NCBI RefSeq assembly: GCF_014633365.1
Contig: NC_068346.1
Coordinates: 16,451,030-16,515,029, forward strand
Length of the DNA: 64,000 nucleotides
Direction of reading: 5' to 3'
Source: Diospyros lotus
Lineage: Eukaryota > Streptophyta > Magnoliopsida > Ericales > Ebenaceae
In this document: positions 46,086 to 56,753 of the stretch, in pieces
Numbering within the stretch: position 1 is the first letter of the stretch
Layout: every line of letters starts with the position of its first letter
Notes under the pieces: model-generated
What the model was told of the DNA's origin: nothing
Database searches by the model: none
The model's input: only the letters and a program-made list of their open reading frames with translations
Position numbers and translations under genes: made by a program

Positions 46086-46529
46086 ATCCAATTCCTTCAA
46101 CTTATCAATCCAAGAGATCATTTTGAGAACATGGTCCCCAATTGATCATCTAGTAGACATTTTTGCCCGAAAGATTGATTTAGATATCTCATATCTAGCA
46201 CTTCGACTTTACTCACCATACAACTCTTTTAAGTGAGTAACAATCGAATATGAATCTGGCATGTTATTAAATTGCCGCTTTAGCTCAGTACTCATAGAAA
46301 GCAAGATGTAACTCTTAACGACAAGATCATCATCGTGCCATTTTGTGAGAGTGTCCTGCTCCTCCTGAGTAATGTGCTCAGCAGTAGGCCCAGGGATAGA
46401 CGCATCCATAACATTGGTGATTCTTTCCAAGTTTGTAATCAATTTCAAATTTAAAAGCCAGTCATTGAAATTTGGTCCAGTTAGCCGGTTTGCGTCAATA
46501 AATTTAGAAAGTGCATTTAGTGAAGCCAT
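46086..46529 (-). pseudogene. Second copia gag fragment
   Basis: 107 codons starting MASLNALSKF (46529 down to 46209) and running on, degraded, to the junction with LTR B at 46085/46086. Nearly identical to the gag start at 43543, but here the frame continues through the point where the first copy has an extra T (five T at 43353-43357 against four here), which shows that the first copy's frameshift is a 1-nt insertion. The rest of gag and all of pol are missing. Confidence 0.88.
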
Positions 46530-47797
46530 TTGATGTATCTGTAGAAAATAAGTAGACTATTAGATATCATGTTTTCTTAACTATCTGATTTTGGTCTTTA
46601 AATCAAACAGTACCTCCCACTAAGTTTTTCAAATTTCGTACTCCTAATGAAGGAAAAAGTGAATTCACGTTGGTATGAATTCTAGTGGGTATTTGGATTC
46701 TTATTAAATTTATTACTCCTCACATAATAGATTCTTGGAATAATAAATTCAATAAGTGGACAACGCTTGTCCAGTACATCTTATGTACGGCCCAAATATT
46801 TTATTTTGACTCCCAGTCCAATATACCTCACATAATAATTTATTGGCAATTGAACGTAGTTAAATCATACCATCAGGCTGACAAGTCTGCATAGTTAAAT
46901 ATCGATTCTCTCACATAATAGTTTCTTGGGTCTCGATATTTGTGCATCCCCATCTCATCAAATGTTTTAAATAGAAATTAAAACATTTTAACTAATGTGC
47001 AACCCCTATGTATCCATAGCCAATCAACACACGAATTAAAATGCCCCAATTTCTACCATGATGGAGAGCCCCGATTAGATTATCTTAACTCTTAAGGTCT
47101 AACCAGTTACAATTGAATTTTACAAATATGGGAGATTTTTTAATTAATTGGTCTCTCTTTTCACATGCAACGCTTTAACATACATCAACTATGTAAATAA
47201 ACATTGCATAAAAATAGTCGATATGGTCATGGACTCAATCATGCATTCTAAGCACAATTCTGGCCATTGAAATTGTGCGGTGCATTCGTGGGTGTATAAA
47301 TAAGAAAACGCCTATAACTATTACAAGTATAACCCTTTCACATAGGGTCTTTGTTTCCTTTGATTATTTTTCCATCAACGACTTCACTTCATGCGTGCTT
47401 CAATAGGTGTGAATCTCTTGCTTTTACAATTTACTATAAACTACTTTTATAATAAATTAAAAGCAATAAATAATTATTTTACAACCGTCATAAAAAGACG
47501 GCTATCCCCAATACGCAAATCGTTAAATAAAATAATCCATACATCCACAGTACACATACATCATCCATATAGTGTCCTAAGTCCATGACCAATACCGATA
47601 CGCAACATGGTATCCACAATATGCTATTAACAATTAAAAGCATATTATAAACAATCACATGATTATTGGACATAGGTATAACAAATTATACTTTTGGAGT
47701 TTTTAAAATAATAATAAATAAATAAATAAAAATAATAATAAAGTTTTAAAATAAATAAATAAAATAAAATAAAATAACATTTTTTAAAAAAAATATA

Positions 47798-47831
<34 letters not shown>

Positions 47832-48290
47832 ATTTATTATTTTTTAATTTTTTTATTATTATTATTTTAGTTTGCCTGTGGCAGACAAAGGGAAAAGCGG
47901 GGGGCCAGCCCCCCCACTGTGCGTGCAGTGCGCGCACTACGCTTGTGCGCTGGCGGGGCCCATGCACTGACCCGCGTGCGGGCAGCAGGCGCACCCAGAT
48001 GCGCAACTGCGCGCATTAGGGCGCACCCATTGTTCATGCACACGAGTCATACGCGCCTAGCACCCCCTAGGTCACACCCGGCGCTGCCCAGCAGCTTCGG
48101 AACTGATTCCGACCCTACCAATCACGCTAGATCTGATTCCAGCACTGTCCAACAGTGCTAAATCAGTTCTATAACGCTATCGACATGCATCTTATATTTG
48201 GATCTCATTCAAAAATCTTTTATTTTTTAAAAACACCAATTTTCATGTCCAATAATCACATGAATAAAATCATAAAACTGAAAAATGATG
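46530..48290 (-). other. Copia leader (copy 2)
   Basis: A second copy of the 43544-45281 leader with the same order: three spaced 21-mers (46718, 46826, 46908), an AT-rich stretch, and a GC-rich block at 47870-48180. The two diverge most in the GC-rich block. Confidence 0.82.
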
Positions 48291-48302
48291 GCTCTGATAC
48301 CA
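48291..48302 (-). other. Primer-binding site next to LTR C
   Basis: TGGTATCAGAGC on the - strand, one base from the CA end of LTR C. Initiator methionine tRNA type. Confidence 0.88.
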
Positions 48303-48303
48303 C

Positions 48304-49939
48304 TGTTGGGATTACATAAATCTTATCATATGCGCAGCGAAAATTAAATTTAGTTTTCGTGTATCCCGTTTTTCAGAAATTATGGTTTAATAAAATTGGA
48401 AACTAAAATGAAAGGTTACCGCTTTGATGAAATCTAATTTCACCGTTAGATTTCCCGCTGTTTAATCCTCCAAGTGTAGGATGCCGAGTCGGTCCACCCA
48501 AAATCACTTCTATCCAAGAATTTCAAGAGAATGATAAGTAAAGAAATTTTTCACAAAAATTTCTAACTTACCTCTTTGGTTTCAAGAACACTTCTTCAAA
48601 AACTCTGTCAACCTTCAAGTGATTCAAGAAGACATCAAGTGTTGTAAATGAAGAGATGGAGAGCTTATATATACATTAAATGGGTTGGGCTTCTCAAGCC
48701 CATTCCATTTAATGTAATTGGGCTAAGCCCAAATCAATTAAGTTAACTTGAAACCAATAGTGCTATTGGGCCAAGCCTAATGTGCTAGCAAAAGGCCCCA
48801 ACCCAATTAATGATTAAACAATTATATTCATAATATAATTATTTAATTATTCTTATTTATTCAATAAATAAATGCACTATAATTAGTAATTATAAAATTA
48901 TTAATTTATCTATTTTCTCTTTGAAAGTGATTTCTTTTTGGGTGGTACTTTTTGGATTCACAAATAAATTGACAGCAAGAATAATCAACAATTAATTCTT
49001 GTAAATCACGAGTGACATCTAGCAATATGTCATGATTACCTAATTTATTGTGAAGCGGGTATTGTGAACCTTTTACCACGTTACCATGCAATACGATCCC
49101 TCTATCATCCTATATCCCGATAAGATATGAGATCATGGTCAGTAGGTCGAATCTCTTAATCTCATCATATGACCAAATCCAAAATCAATCTTGACTAATT
49201 ATGACACAACCTTTATGGAACAAATTCCATCGTCATATTACATTGGCCAAGGATTTATCGTCAAGTGATTATTGGATCGCATAGGATATCTTCCTCATAA
49301 ATCTCGAGGTGATAAATTCCATGTCTGATGCACACATACCTCATGTATCACTGAATCAGGCACATAGATACGTATGATTATCCTTGATTAGAACAACCAC
49401 ATAATATCGTTAATATCCTAATCCACCAATACACAGATATCCATGTCATCTCAGGTCTAAGGACTAGTTGCAAAATCGCAGCTAACATTAAATCATTGAC
49501 CCGCGAGAAATAACCCATGTGATTTAATGTTAACAGTCTCGTTCAGTGAACTTGTTCTCGTAACGAGCACCCACTCATCTTTCTTCTATATCTGATACAG
49601 AATAGCACGAGACTCACCAACCTTATCTTTCTGTATCTCATACTGAATAAGGAAGAAGACGATGTGCTGGCCTTTACGAGTTGCTATTATCCAGATTAGG
49701 AATTCTACAGCCATGAACATGTTTATAGTATAACGAACTGTGAATTATCCGTAACTCGTATTCTTAACTCTTAAGAATGGTATCCACTCCTTATTATACT
49801 AATGGAAATATGTTTTATAATTTAAACCATATTGCAATTTAAATAAAAATATAAACTTGTCATTAAATAATATTTAAAGAATTACAAGATCGAGTCCCTT
49901 TGTGTCACTAGAATTGGTCTTTAGGGCTCATATCTAACA
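48304..49939 (-). mobile_element. Copia array LTR C (complete 5' LTR)
   Basis: The only full LTR of the array, 1,636 bp, TG...CA. On the - strand it begins TGTTAGATATGAGCCC and ends CCCAACA. It is followed by the right copy of the target duplication ACCTT (49940-49944), matching 38894-38898 at the far end of the array. It supplies the U3 half missing from LTRs A and B. Confidence 0.9.
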
Positions 49940-50007
49940 ACCTTAATTGGTATCAATCTCTTATAAGTTGTAAAAGATAAAGTTAGGGAGAAAACAAACA
50001 AGATCAT

Positions 50008-50188
50008 ACCCCTTAGGGGTGCCTGAGTGGTTTCCGCAGGGGGTGGGAAATCTTAAATCCCAAGTTCGAATCTCTTTGCGGCCGATTGCTCGAATATGTT
50101 GGATTTAACTCCCCTCCTTAGAATGGGGCATCAGGGGGGGCGTTCGTGTGGTGCGAAACTAAAAAAAACAAAAATAAACAAAACAAAT
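50008..50188 (+). mobile_element. tRNA-derived SINE
   Basis: Flanked by the perfect 12-bp target duplication AAACAAGATCAT (49996-50007 and 50189-50200). It contains an RNA polymerase III A box (TGCCTGAGTGG, about 50019) and B box (AGTTCGAATCTC, about 50061) spaced as in tRNA genes, a tRNA-unrelated body, and an A-rich tail. It needs a LINE for mobilisation. The intact duplication suggests a fairly recent insertion. Confidence 0.88.
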
Positions 50189-50200
50189 AAACAAGATCAT

Positions 50201-50617
50201 TTACAAATGTGCCTTATATTGCATTCATTGGGGTTGATACAACTCATTTTAGAAGATTTTTTTATCATTGCATGTTGTTTTCGCGAATATATATAATTAA
50301 CAATATCTCAATTTTGTTAGAGACACAATTATGATGATCTAAAATTTGTTTAAACACTCTCATTTGTTATGGATTTTATAGTCAATGAATCCAGTTGGTT
50401 GGAACATACTTACGTTAGATGGAACATTATTCACAATTGAATTGAAGATTTAGACCAATTCGTGTGTTGATTTGATCAAAGCTTTCAAGGTAAGATAAAG
50501 TTTATGGATTCAGTTGAAAACAAAGTTTATTGAACTTAGGCCCATGGGTCCACTTTTTTAAATTGATGCGTGATCTATTAAGTTAAGATCATGGAAAACG
50601 CTTATTGTATATTGAGG
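50201..50617. other. Intergenic sequence
   Basis: Nothing recognised. Confidence 0.5.
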
Positions 50618-51890
50618 GTCACACATTGGGTTACATTCAGTGCATAAATAATTAAAATATCCTTATAAAAATTGCAATTTTGCTTTCCTTACCTTTGGCT
50701 TCCTCTTCTCTCCCCTCTTTTTCCCACGGCCACCCGCTGCAATCGTCAGTCGCCACCTTCTTTTCATCGCCTTTGTCTCGCTCTGGCAGCTATGTCGCCT
50801 CGCCTCACGCTGACTGTCACGGACAAGGTTGTTAAAATCGGGATTTTAAGTGGGATCGACAAAGGGTCCATAAAATCGGATCGTAAAATCGAATCGTAAA
50901 ATCGTAAGATTTTAGAGATAATTAAAAATACCTTTTAATTTTTGTAAATATATGTTTATAATAATATAATTTTGTAGAAAATGAATTAATATTATTTAAT
51001 AACTTGATTATTCCTTATTATAATTCAAAAAATGATACTTCCCAAATATAGCTCAAAAACTAGCAGGTTGGTATAGGCAATTTAGAGGCAAAATATAGGT
51101 AATTTAGAGGTAAAATATAGCTTAAAATTCTTTAGAGGATGCTTCCAATGTCTTCCATTAGATTTAGATTGTAATTTTTTCTTGATTTAACATTGATTAA
51201 ATCAAGTAATATCCCAATTTGGGGTTGGGTGGTCCATTAATTAATTACTTGTTTGTCTTGATTTACTTATGCAATCAATGTTAAATCAAGTAAAAATTAT
51301 AATTTAAATCAAGTAAATTGAAACTTATGTAATTAATGTTAGATACTATGTGACATTGGAATTTATGTAATCGATGTTAAATCAAGTTCCAATTTAGAGG
51401 CAAAATATAACAATTCATTGCATAAGTTCCAATGTCAGATGCTATGTGACATTGAGACGTTGGAAGCATCCTCTAAATTACAACTTAAATCAATAGAGGT
51501 CTTTGAATCGTAAAATCGTTTGGGGATCTCTGAAGTGTAAAATCGTAAAATCGTACATGTAAAATCGAGATTTTATAGGATTTTATCCTAAATTGGATTT
51601 TACATGGAATTTGAATCGTTTGGGGGTTTTTGAATCGTAAAATCGTAAAATCGTATGCGTAAAATTGGGATTTTAACAACAATGGTCACGGATCCTCCCT
51701 CTTCGCGACAATCGATGAGAGGCAAGGCGACGTAGTGGCTGACGAGAGGAAGGCAGTGACGACGATTACAACTGGCGATCATGGAAAGAAGGGGGAGAGA
51801 GGAGGAAACCAAGGGCAAGAGAAACAAATCAGTAATTTTTGTGACAACATTTTAGTTATTTGTGCAACTAGATGTAATCTAAAATGTAAG
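50618..51890. mobile_element. Fold-back element with a hAT MITE in its loop
   Basis: The left arm (about 50640-50815) and the reverse complement of the right arm (about 51693-51872) align imperfectly along their whole length, for example TTACATTCAG-TGCATAAATAATTAAAAT against TTACATCTAGTTGCACAAATAACTAAAAT, and a GCAATCGTC block near the inner ends. The inner gap is occupied exactly by the hAT MITE at 50824-51684. No outer target duplication was established. It directly adjoins the Mutator-like element on its right. Confidence 0.55.
50824..51684. mobile_element. hAT-type MITE
   Basis: Perfect 8-bp target duplication GTCACGGA (50816-50823 and 51685-51692). Terminal inverted repeats CAAGGTTGTTAAAATC and, read inward from the right end, CATTGTTGTTAAAATC. 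Both terminal regions are packed with repeats of 'aaaatcgtaaaatcg'. The 8-bp duplication with CA-starting termini fits the hAT superfamily. 861 bp, no transposase. Confidence 0.87.
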
Positions 51891-51901
51891 CCTAAGTATA
51901 C

Positions 51902-53105
51902 CGAAAATGCTACATGTCCTGGAAATCTTACAGGAAGTTTTACAAAAAAAAAAAATTAATTTCTTTTTTATTTTTATTTTTCTTTCCCAACATTTACGCC
52001 ATCCCCCACCCCCAATTAATTTCCTCCCTCTCTCTTCTCACGACCCTTACCTCCCACCTTCGCCATTTGCTGGATCCCTATCTTGGCCCATCCCTACCAT
52101 CCGCGTCCCTCATTCCCTTGTAATGCTACCATTTTCAGTCGTTCACCGTTCGCCTTCACTTTTTAGAAGCGAGATTCCAGTTCGACAGTCGAGATCGTTG
52201 CTGGAGGATAAAGATACACAATTGTTTCTAGTAAATTTCATAATCTAAAAAAGAAAAAAAAAACCCTAAGTTTGATTTGCTTGGCACAGATCAGTTGTTT
52301 TTCCTCTGGTTTTGTCTTTGTTTGGGTTAGTTTTATATCGATTCTAGTGTGCATTGGACTGTTGATGATTGCGTTGATTGGGACTTGAGGTTGTTTGAGT
52401 TGAGGGCGGTTGTTAGGTTTTTTGACTGATTTTTAGTTTTCTAGATAATGAAGAACACATATATTATGCTTAATAATTTTCAAATAAGTCTTTTTATAGC
52501 AATTTTTTTGTTGATAGTTGTTGGTGCTATCTTGCATTGTTGTTTCAGTTGTTGATTTTTAGTTATTGTTGATAGTAGTTGTTTCAGTGCAAGACACCCT
52601 ATATTTTGTCGTAGTTGTTGAATAATTTTTTGTTGAGAAATTCCAAATAGGTTTTAACTTTAGTTTTTTGTTGATAGTTTTATGCTATCTTGTTACCTTG
52701 CAATGGGCCTCCAAATGCATTTCTTATTTCATATAATGATATATAAAGTACTTTGATGATTTATTATTTCTTATTACAAGAAAAGTCTTGCTCACCCATT
52801 TCATATTGTAAGGAAAGCCTCACTTATTCGTTTCTTTGAAAAGAGAAAATATAGGTACGATTCATTTGTAATTCTAATCAAATTTTGCTATTTGGATGTG
52901 TAAATTTAGTATTCGAAAATTAAAATTCATGTAATGTAATTATTTTCATATTGTGGGAAAAAAAAAGTTAATATGTTTTTTGTATGTATGTAAGTTTAGA
53001 TGCCAATTCTATTGGGTTTGACTAATTGTAACACTGTTGATAGCAAAGTCGTTACTAACAATATACAATGTCTCAATTTCCATGACATACAAATGTAATA
53101 ATGTG
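51902..53105 (+). repeat. Left long TIR of the Mutator-like element
   Basis: Inverted match to 60376-61868. Matching blocks include the outer end (ATGCTACATGTCC), the GAAGGCGAACG..CGAGATCG region, the GTTGAGGGCGGTTGTTAGG block at 52400-52420, the TAGGTACGATTC block and the inner block around GACTAATTGTAACACT (about 53020). It also contains GC-rich leader-like sequence (52090-52210). Confidence 0.85.
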
Positions 53106-53467
53106 AACTTCAATTCACCAATTTGCAATTCAATAGTTCTCATTGTGTACATCGCCTTGAATTGAGTCCTTGATAGTCTAGAATTATAATGTTGTTACAT
53201 CAGTGTGTTCATTGTGTATGGCTATATGTTTAGATGAGATGTATAAACCTATTAGAGTACATTGATTGGTTATTATTTGGGTGTGTAAATTTAGTATTTG
53301 GAAAGCTAAATTTTATAGTATTATGTAATTTCGTTTGACTACTTGTAACACTAAAGTAGATAACTGTAAATTAAGATTAGTTGTTTTGATTTTACATGTT
53401 CTGACAATTTGACAGTCATTGTTGAAATATTGTTTATCTATTATTGTGGACGTTCCAGAATCTTACA

Positions 53468-53893
53468 ATGGTGGAAAAAAACAGAGGAATATGTCATAGT
53501 TGTAGACATTCTGGTCATACCTTGCTGGGATGTTCCACCAAGCAACATTGCCTTTCATGTGGACAAGGGTTTATGAAATTGATGGAGGTCGAGAAGAATA
53601 TAGTGAATAAAGGACATATGTTTTTCTGTTGTAGTGATGATTGCAGATATTTCAAGTGGGGTGATGAATACCCCCAAAATAAAGCTGGCACTTTTAAAGG
53701 ACAACCAAATGGAAGAGTGTATGAAAAAGGTGAATCAAGTGGTGTTGTTTTAGTCAAATCATCCACCACAGAAGAAATCAAACAAGATATAGCTCGTGCA
53801 TTCAGATTTCTTGCTCGTATTTCTGAAGAGGAAGATGTGGAGATATATCTCAATATAACGTTTTGCAAGGGAAAAGGAAATGTTAGTTCTTGA
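53468..53893 (+). CDS. CCHC knuckle plus GRF-like zinc-finger protein
   Basis: 141 codons, unbroken, ATG in good context (ACAATGGTG). Residues about 8-21 form a CX2CX4HX4C knuckle (CHSCRHSGHTLLGC). Residues about 27-64 form a GRF-like finger: CLSCGQ, then GHMFFCCSDDCRYFKWGDE, with paired cysteines and an aromatic-rich core. The C-terminal third is acidic and charged and ends CKGKGNVSS. CCHC knuckles and GRF fingers bind single-stranded nucleic acid in other proteins. It lies inside the left end of the Mutator-like element, convergent with the transposase, and may be an accessory transposition factor or a captured gene. An in-frame reading upstream to 53444 may be intronic (a CAG acceptor lies at 53456-53458). 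Confidence 0.6.
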   Translation: MVEKNRGICHSCRHSGHTLLGCSTKQHCLSCGQGFMKLMEVEKNIVNKGHMFFCCSDDCRYFKWGDEYPQNKAGTFKGQPNGRVYEKGESSGVVLVKSSTTEEIKQDIARAFRFLARISEEEDVEIYLNITFCKGKGNVSS

Positions 53894-54275
53894 GTTTATG
53901 TCTAATTAAATTAGCTAGTTTTTTTTTTCTTTATATGTATAATTATATTGTCCATTAATCAAAATTTTGTCGTGGAATGAAAAACTTAAAAATATTCAAT
54001 CCAACTGGTTTTCCTTTTTATTGATAACATGCTGGTATCAATCAATCATTTGATGTTCTTGGCGTAAGTCAGAATAAGGCACTCTAGAACATTTTGGTCC
54101 CCCCTTCATGTTTTCTAATTTTTGTGTTTTTGGTGGTGTTGATTGATCTTCATGCAGTGTCTTATACTTTGATTTTGTAATGGGATTTCGTTTTTTAGTG
54201 CTTAATCTATTCTTGTCATTGTGCATTTTATATTTGCCATTTGGTAAAAAAAATTTACATGCATCAAAAGACTAA

Positions 54276-54753
54276 GGCTGAATTCTTTTTACTATTTTTA
54301 AGTCATTTTTAATTTTTAATTTTCTAAAATAATGAAAACGAGTTATCTTTGCTATTTTTAAAAATAATAAAAGTTGTTTTGAGTATTTTCATCCAAAATA
54401 AACTCTAAACTCAAAACATATTATTTATTTATTTATTCATATTTTATTATTGTAATGGGAAAAAATATTATAGAATTCATTAAGTTTAAAATGTATATAT
54501 TTTTTAATAATATATTAACATGAAATATTTCTAATTTACTGAATATTCATATTTATTGAATAAAATATTATTAAAAATTATTTTCAAAATTTCAAAGAGA
54601 ATGTGTTTTCTAATTTTCTGTTTTGAGAAATAATTTTTTAAAATGACAAAGAGAATGCATTTTTAATTTTCTAAAAATAGACTACCAAAACAGAAAACTG
54701 AAAATGAATTTAAAACTCAAAATTGAAAATTGAAAAGTAAAGAGAATGCAATC
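54276..54753. mobile_element. Tourist-like MITE
   Basis: TAA target duplication (54273-54275 and 54754-54756). Termini GGCTGAATTCTTTTTAC and AAAGAGAATGCAATC are diverged copies of the family ends at 10170-10693. 478 bp, AT-rich, non-coding. It landed inside the Mutator-like element. Confidence 0.82.
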
Positions 54754-54756
54754 TAA

Positions 54757-56753
54757 CATTTTAAATAAGGATTTTGTTGACACTAAACACTTATTAAAGT
54801 ACATTTAATATATTTTACCTTTTAACATCTTATTAATCATTTTTATAACAAGTTTGTTATTGTGTTAGTTTGTTGTTTTTCTTATTATGCCTTTTTGTGT
54901 TGTATTGAGTTTGCCGATTCACATGGCCAAAGTTAAAATTTAGTTATGCAAATAGTCCTACGCCTTATGTCTTTGTGCTTTGACCCTTTGTGGGTAATTT
55001 TTCTAATCGTTATTAGGAAATAAAAAATAAAAAAGCAAACCAGTTGGCTTTATAGTTAAAAGTTGTAGCAAGCGAAATTGTTAGAGTTTACATCTTCCAA
55101 AATTAAAACTACAATTATGAAATCTTCAATGTGACTGAAATCTCAAATCTTCTACTTCGATCTAGCTAAGTGTAACGATTAGATGTGTAAAACTCACGCT
55201 CCCGGCCCTCCCTATAAGTATTGATTAAAATATGGTACCACGTTACTTGCATGTAGGAAAAAATAATTAATGAATAACTTCTCGTAATATTAACCAACAA
55301 TATATTTTTGAAAGTAGTGTAGATATACCTAAAGCATCGAATACAATATTGAGGAATAAAGCAGGCCTCAGGAGGGATGGTGATAGTTGTTAAACATATT
55401 GTACATGCTTATGCACATAAGGTGCTCCAGGTGTCAGGATATTGCTTCTTGTATACCCTTGAGATTGCCCTTGTAACTAAAATAAAAATAAATAAAAAAT
55501 GAACAAAAATGTGCATTTTCATTGGCTTTTACATTTCATAACTCCAGATTAATAAATTTGGATGCAATCTAATGTTTAGGTTAAAATATTGATAATGATT
55601 GACAATTTACCAGTGATTGATCTGTCCAATATATAGGATACTGGGATGAATCTAAGGCCTGTGATGGTTGAGTTGTCATTATCCAATGAACCATGTTGTC
55701 TGTTGCCTTGAACCTTTATTTTGTCTCTATCTATACTTGCAACTGCCTGTACGTTAATCAAAGGTCGCGGTTAAATAAAATTATTTATATAATTTAGTAA
55801 AGTCAAACAAATTATTCTACAGGCCTCATTCATCAAGGGACAGTAGAAAATAATTTCAGGCACTCTATAAAAGCAACTACAATTTGAAGCATGATCTTCA
55901 TTATATGTTGCCTTTTATTGGTTATTTTCAATCAATCTCAAACTGCAATTCCTTCTATGCATGGGATTTCTGTGTGATTTTGCCACAGAAAGTCTTTTCT
56001 GGCATAATGTGGTTGGAGAAGTTTGAAGTTTTCCAGTCAGTAGGTGCTTGCCTAGAAATGAAGAATAATGAAATGCTTGCATCTAGTTGTTGGGGCATGA
56101 TAGGTTTTTTGGGATTATGTCTTTGGAAAGGCTCTAGTGAGAATACCTTCCACTATTTTCTTATTAAGGCTAGCTAGTTGAGAATTTGAGATTGTTCTTG
56201 AAAGGAAGAAAAAAAAGGGGGTTAAGGGTAGTAGATGTCCTACACCCAAACACCCACAAATGTATTTAGGAAATGGAGAAAATGAAGTAGAGCTACTTGG
56301 ATAATGTAAGAAAAGAAATATGATTTCATCTGTTTTATCATGTGATCCAAAGTAGAGAACTCAATCAGTAATTAGCTATTCTTATTGGCAAATTGTCACT
56401 TAGGTTTCAGATATGGAGTGGAGTATTTCTTCATTTACTTGTTTGGAAACTAGGAAAAATGGGATTGCTATGACTCAGCTTCCCTTGGAATTATCAGTTA
56501 TTATAAGTTCATGAGTTGAGAATATTCAAGTCATTATTTGCCTGAAGATTTTAGATATACAACTAATTGATATTTGATTGCTAGGGATCTTTTTTTTCTC
56601 TATAATTTTTTATTTTTTTTGCATAGTGGTTCTTGTATAAATAAAATCATAAGTAGGTTGGTTGGTTAGTTTGCATACCTTGGATTTCTTAGAACTTTTT
56701 CTCCAATGGACCCTTTTTTCGCAGTTTTTTCAGAGCTCTTTTAGTTCTCGAGC
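54757..56753. other. Interior of the Mutator-like element
   Basis: Between the MITE and the solo LTR. On the - strand, 55611-55746 and 55390-55476 have splice-like borders and coding-like text (ASIDRDKIKVQGNRQHGS; TPGAPYVHKHVQYV) and could be 3' exons of the transposase gene, though the phases do not clearly agree. The rest shows nothing. Confidence 0.4.

Noticed and set aside
47919..48161. 80-codon + strand ORF rich in Ala and Arg
   Set aside because: Antisense ORF in the GC-rich leader block; no counterpart in the first leader.
51485..51959. ORFs of 65-75 codons over the fold-back element
   Set aside because: They consist of AAAATCG repeats and inverted arm sequence from the hAT MITE and fold-back.
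53515..53868. 117-codon - strand ORF
   Set aside because: Antisense shadow of the CCHC/GRF ORF.
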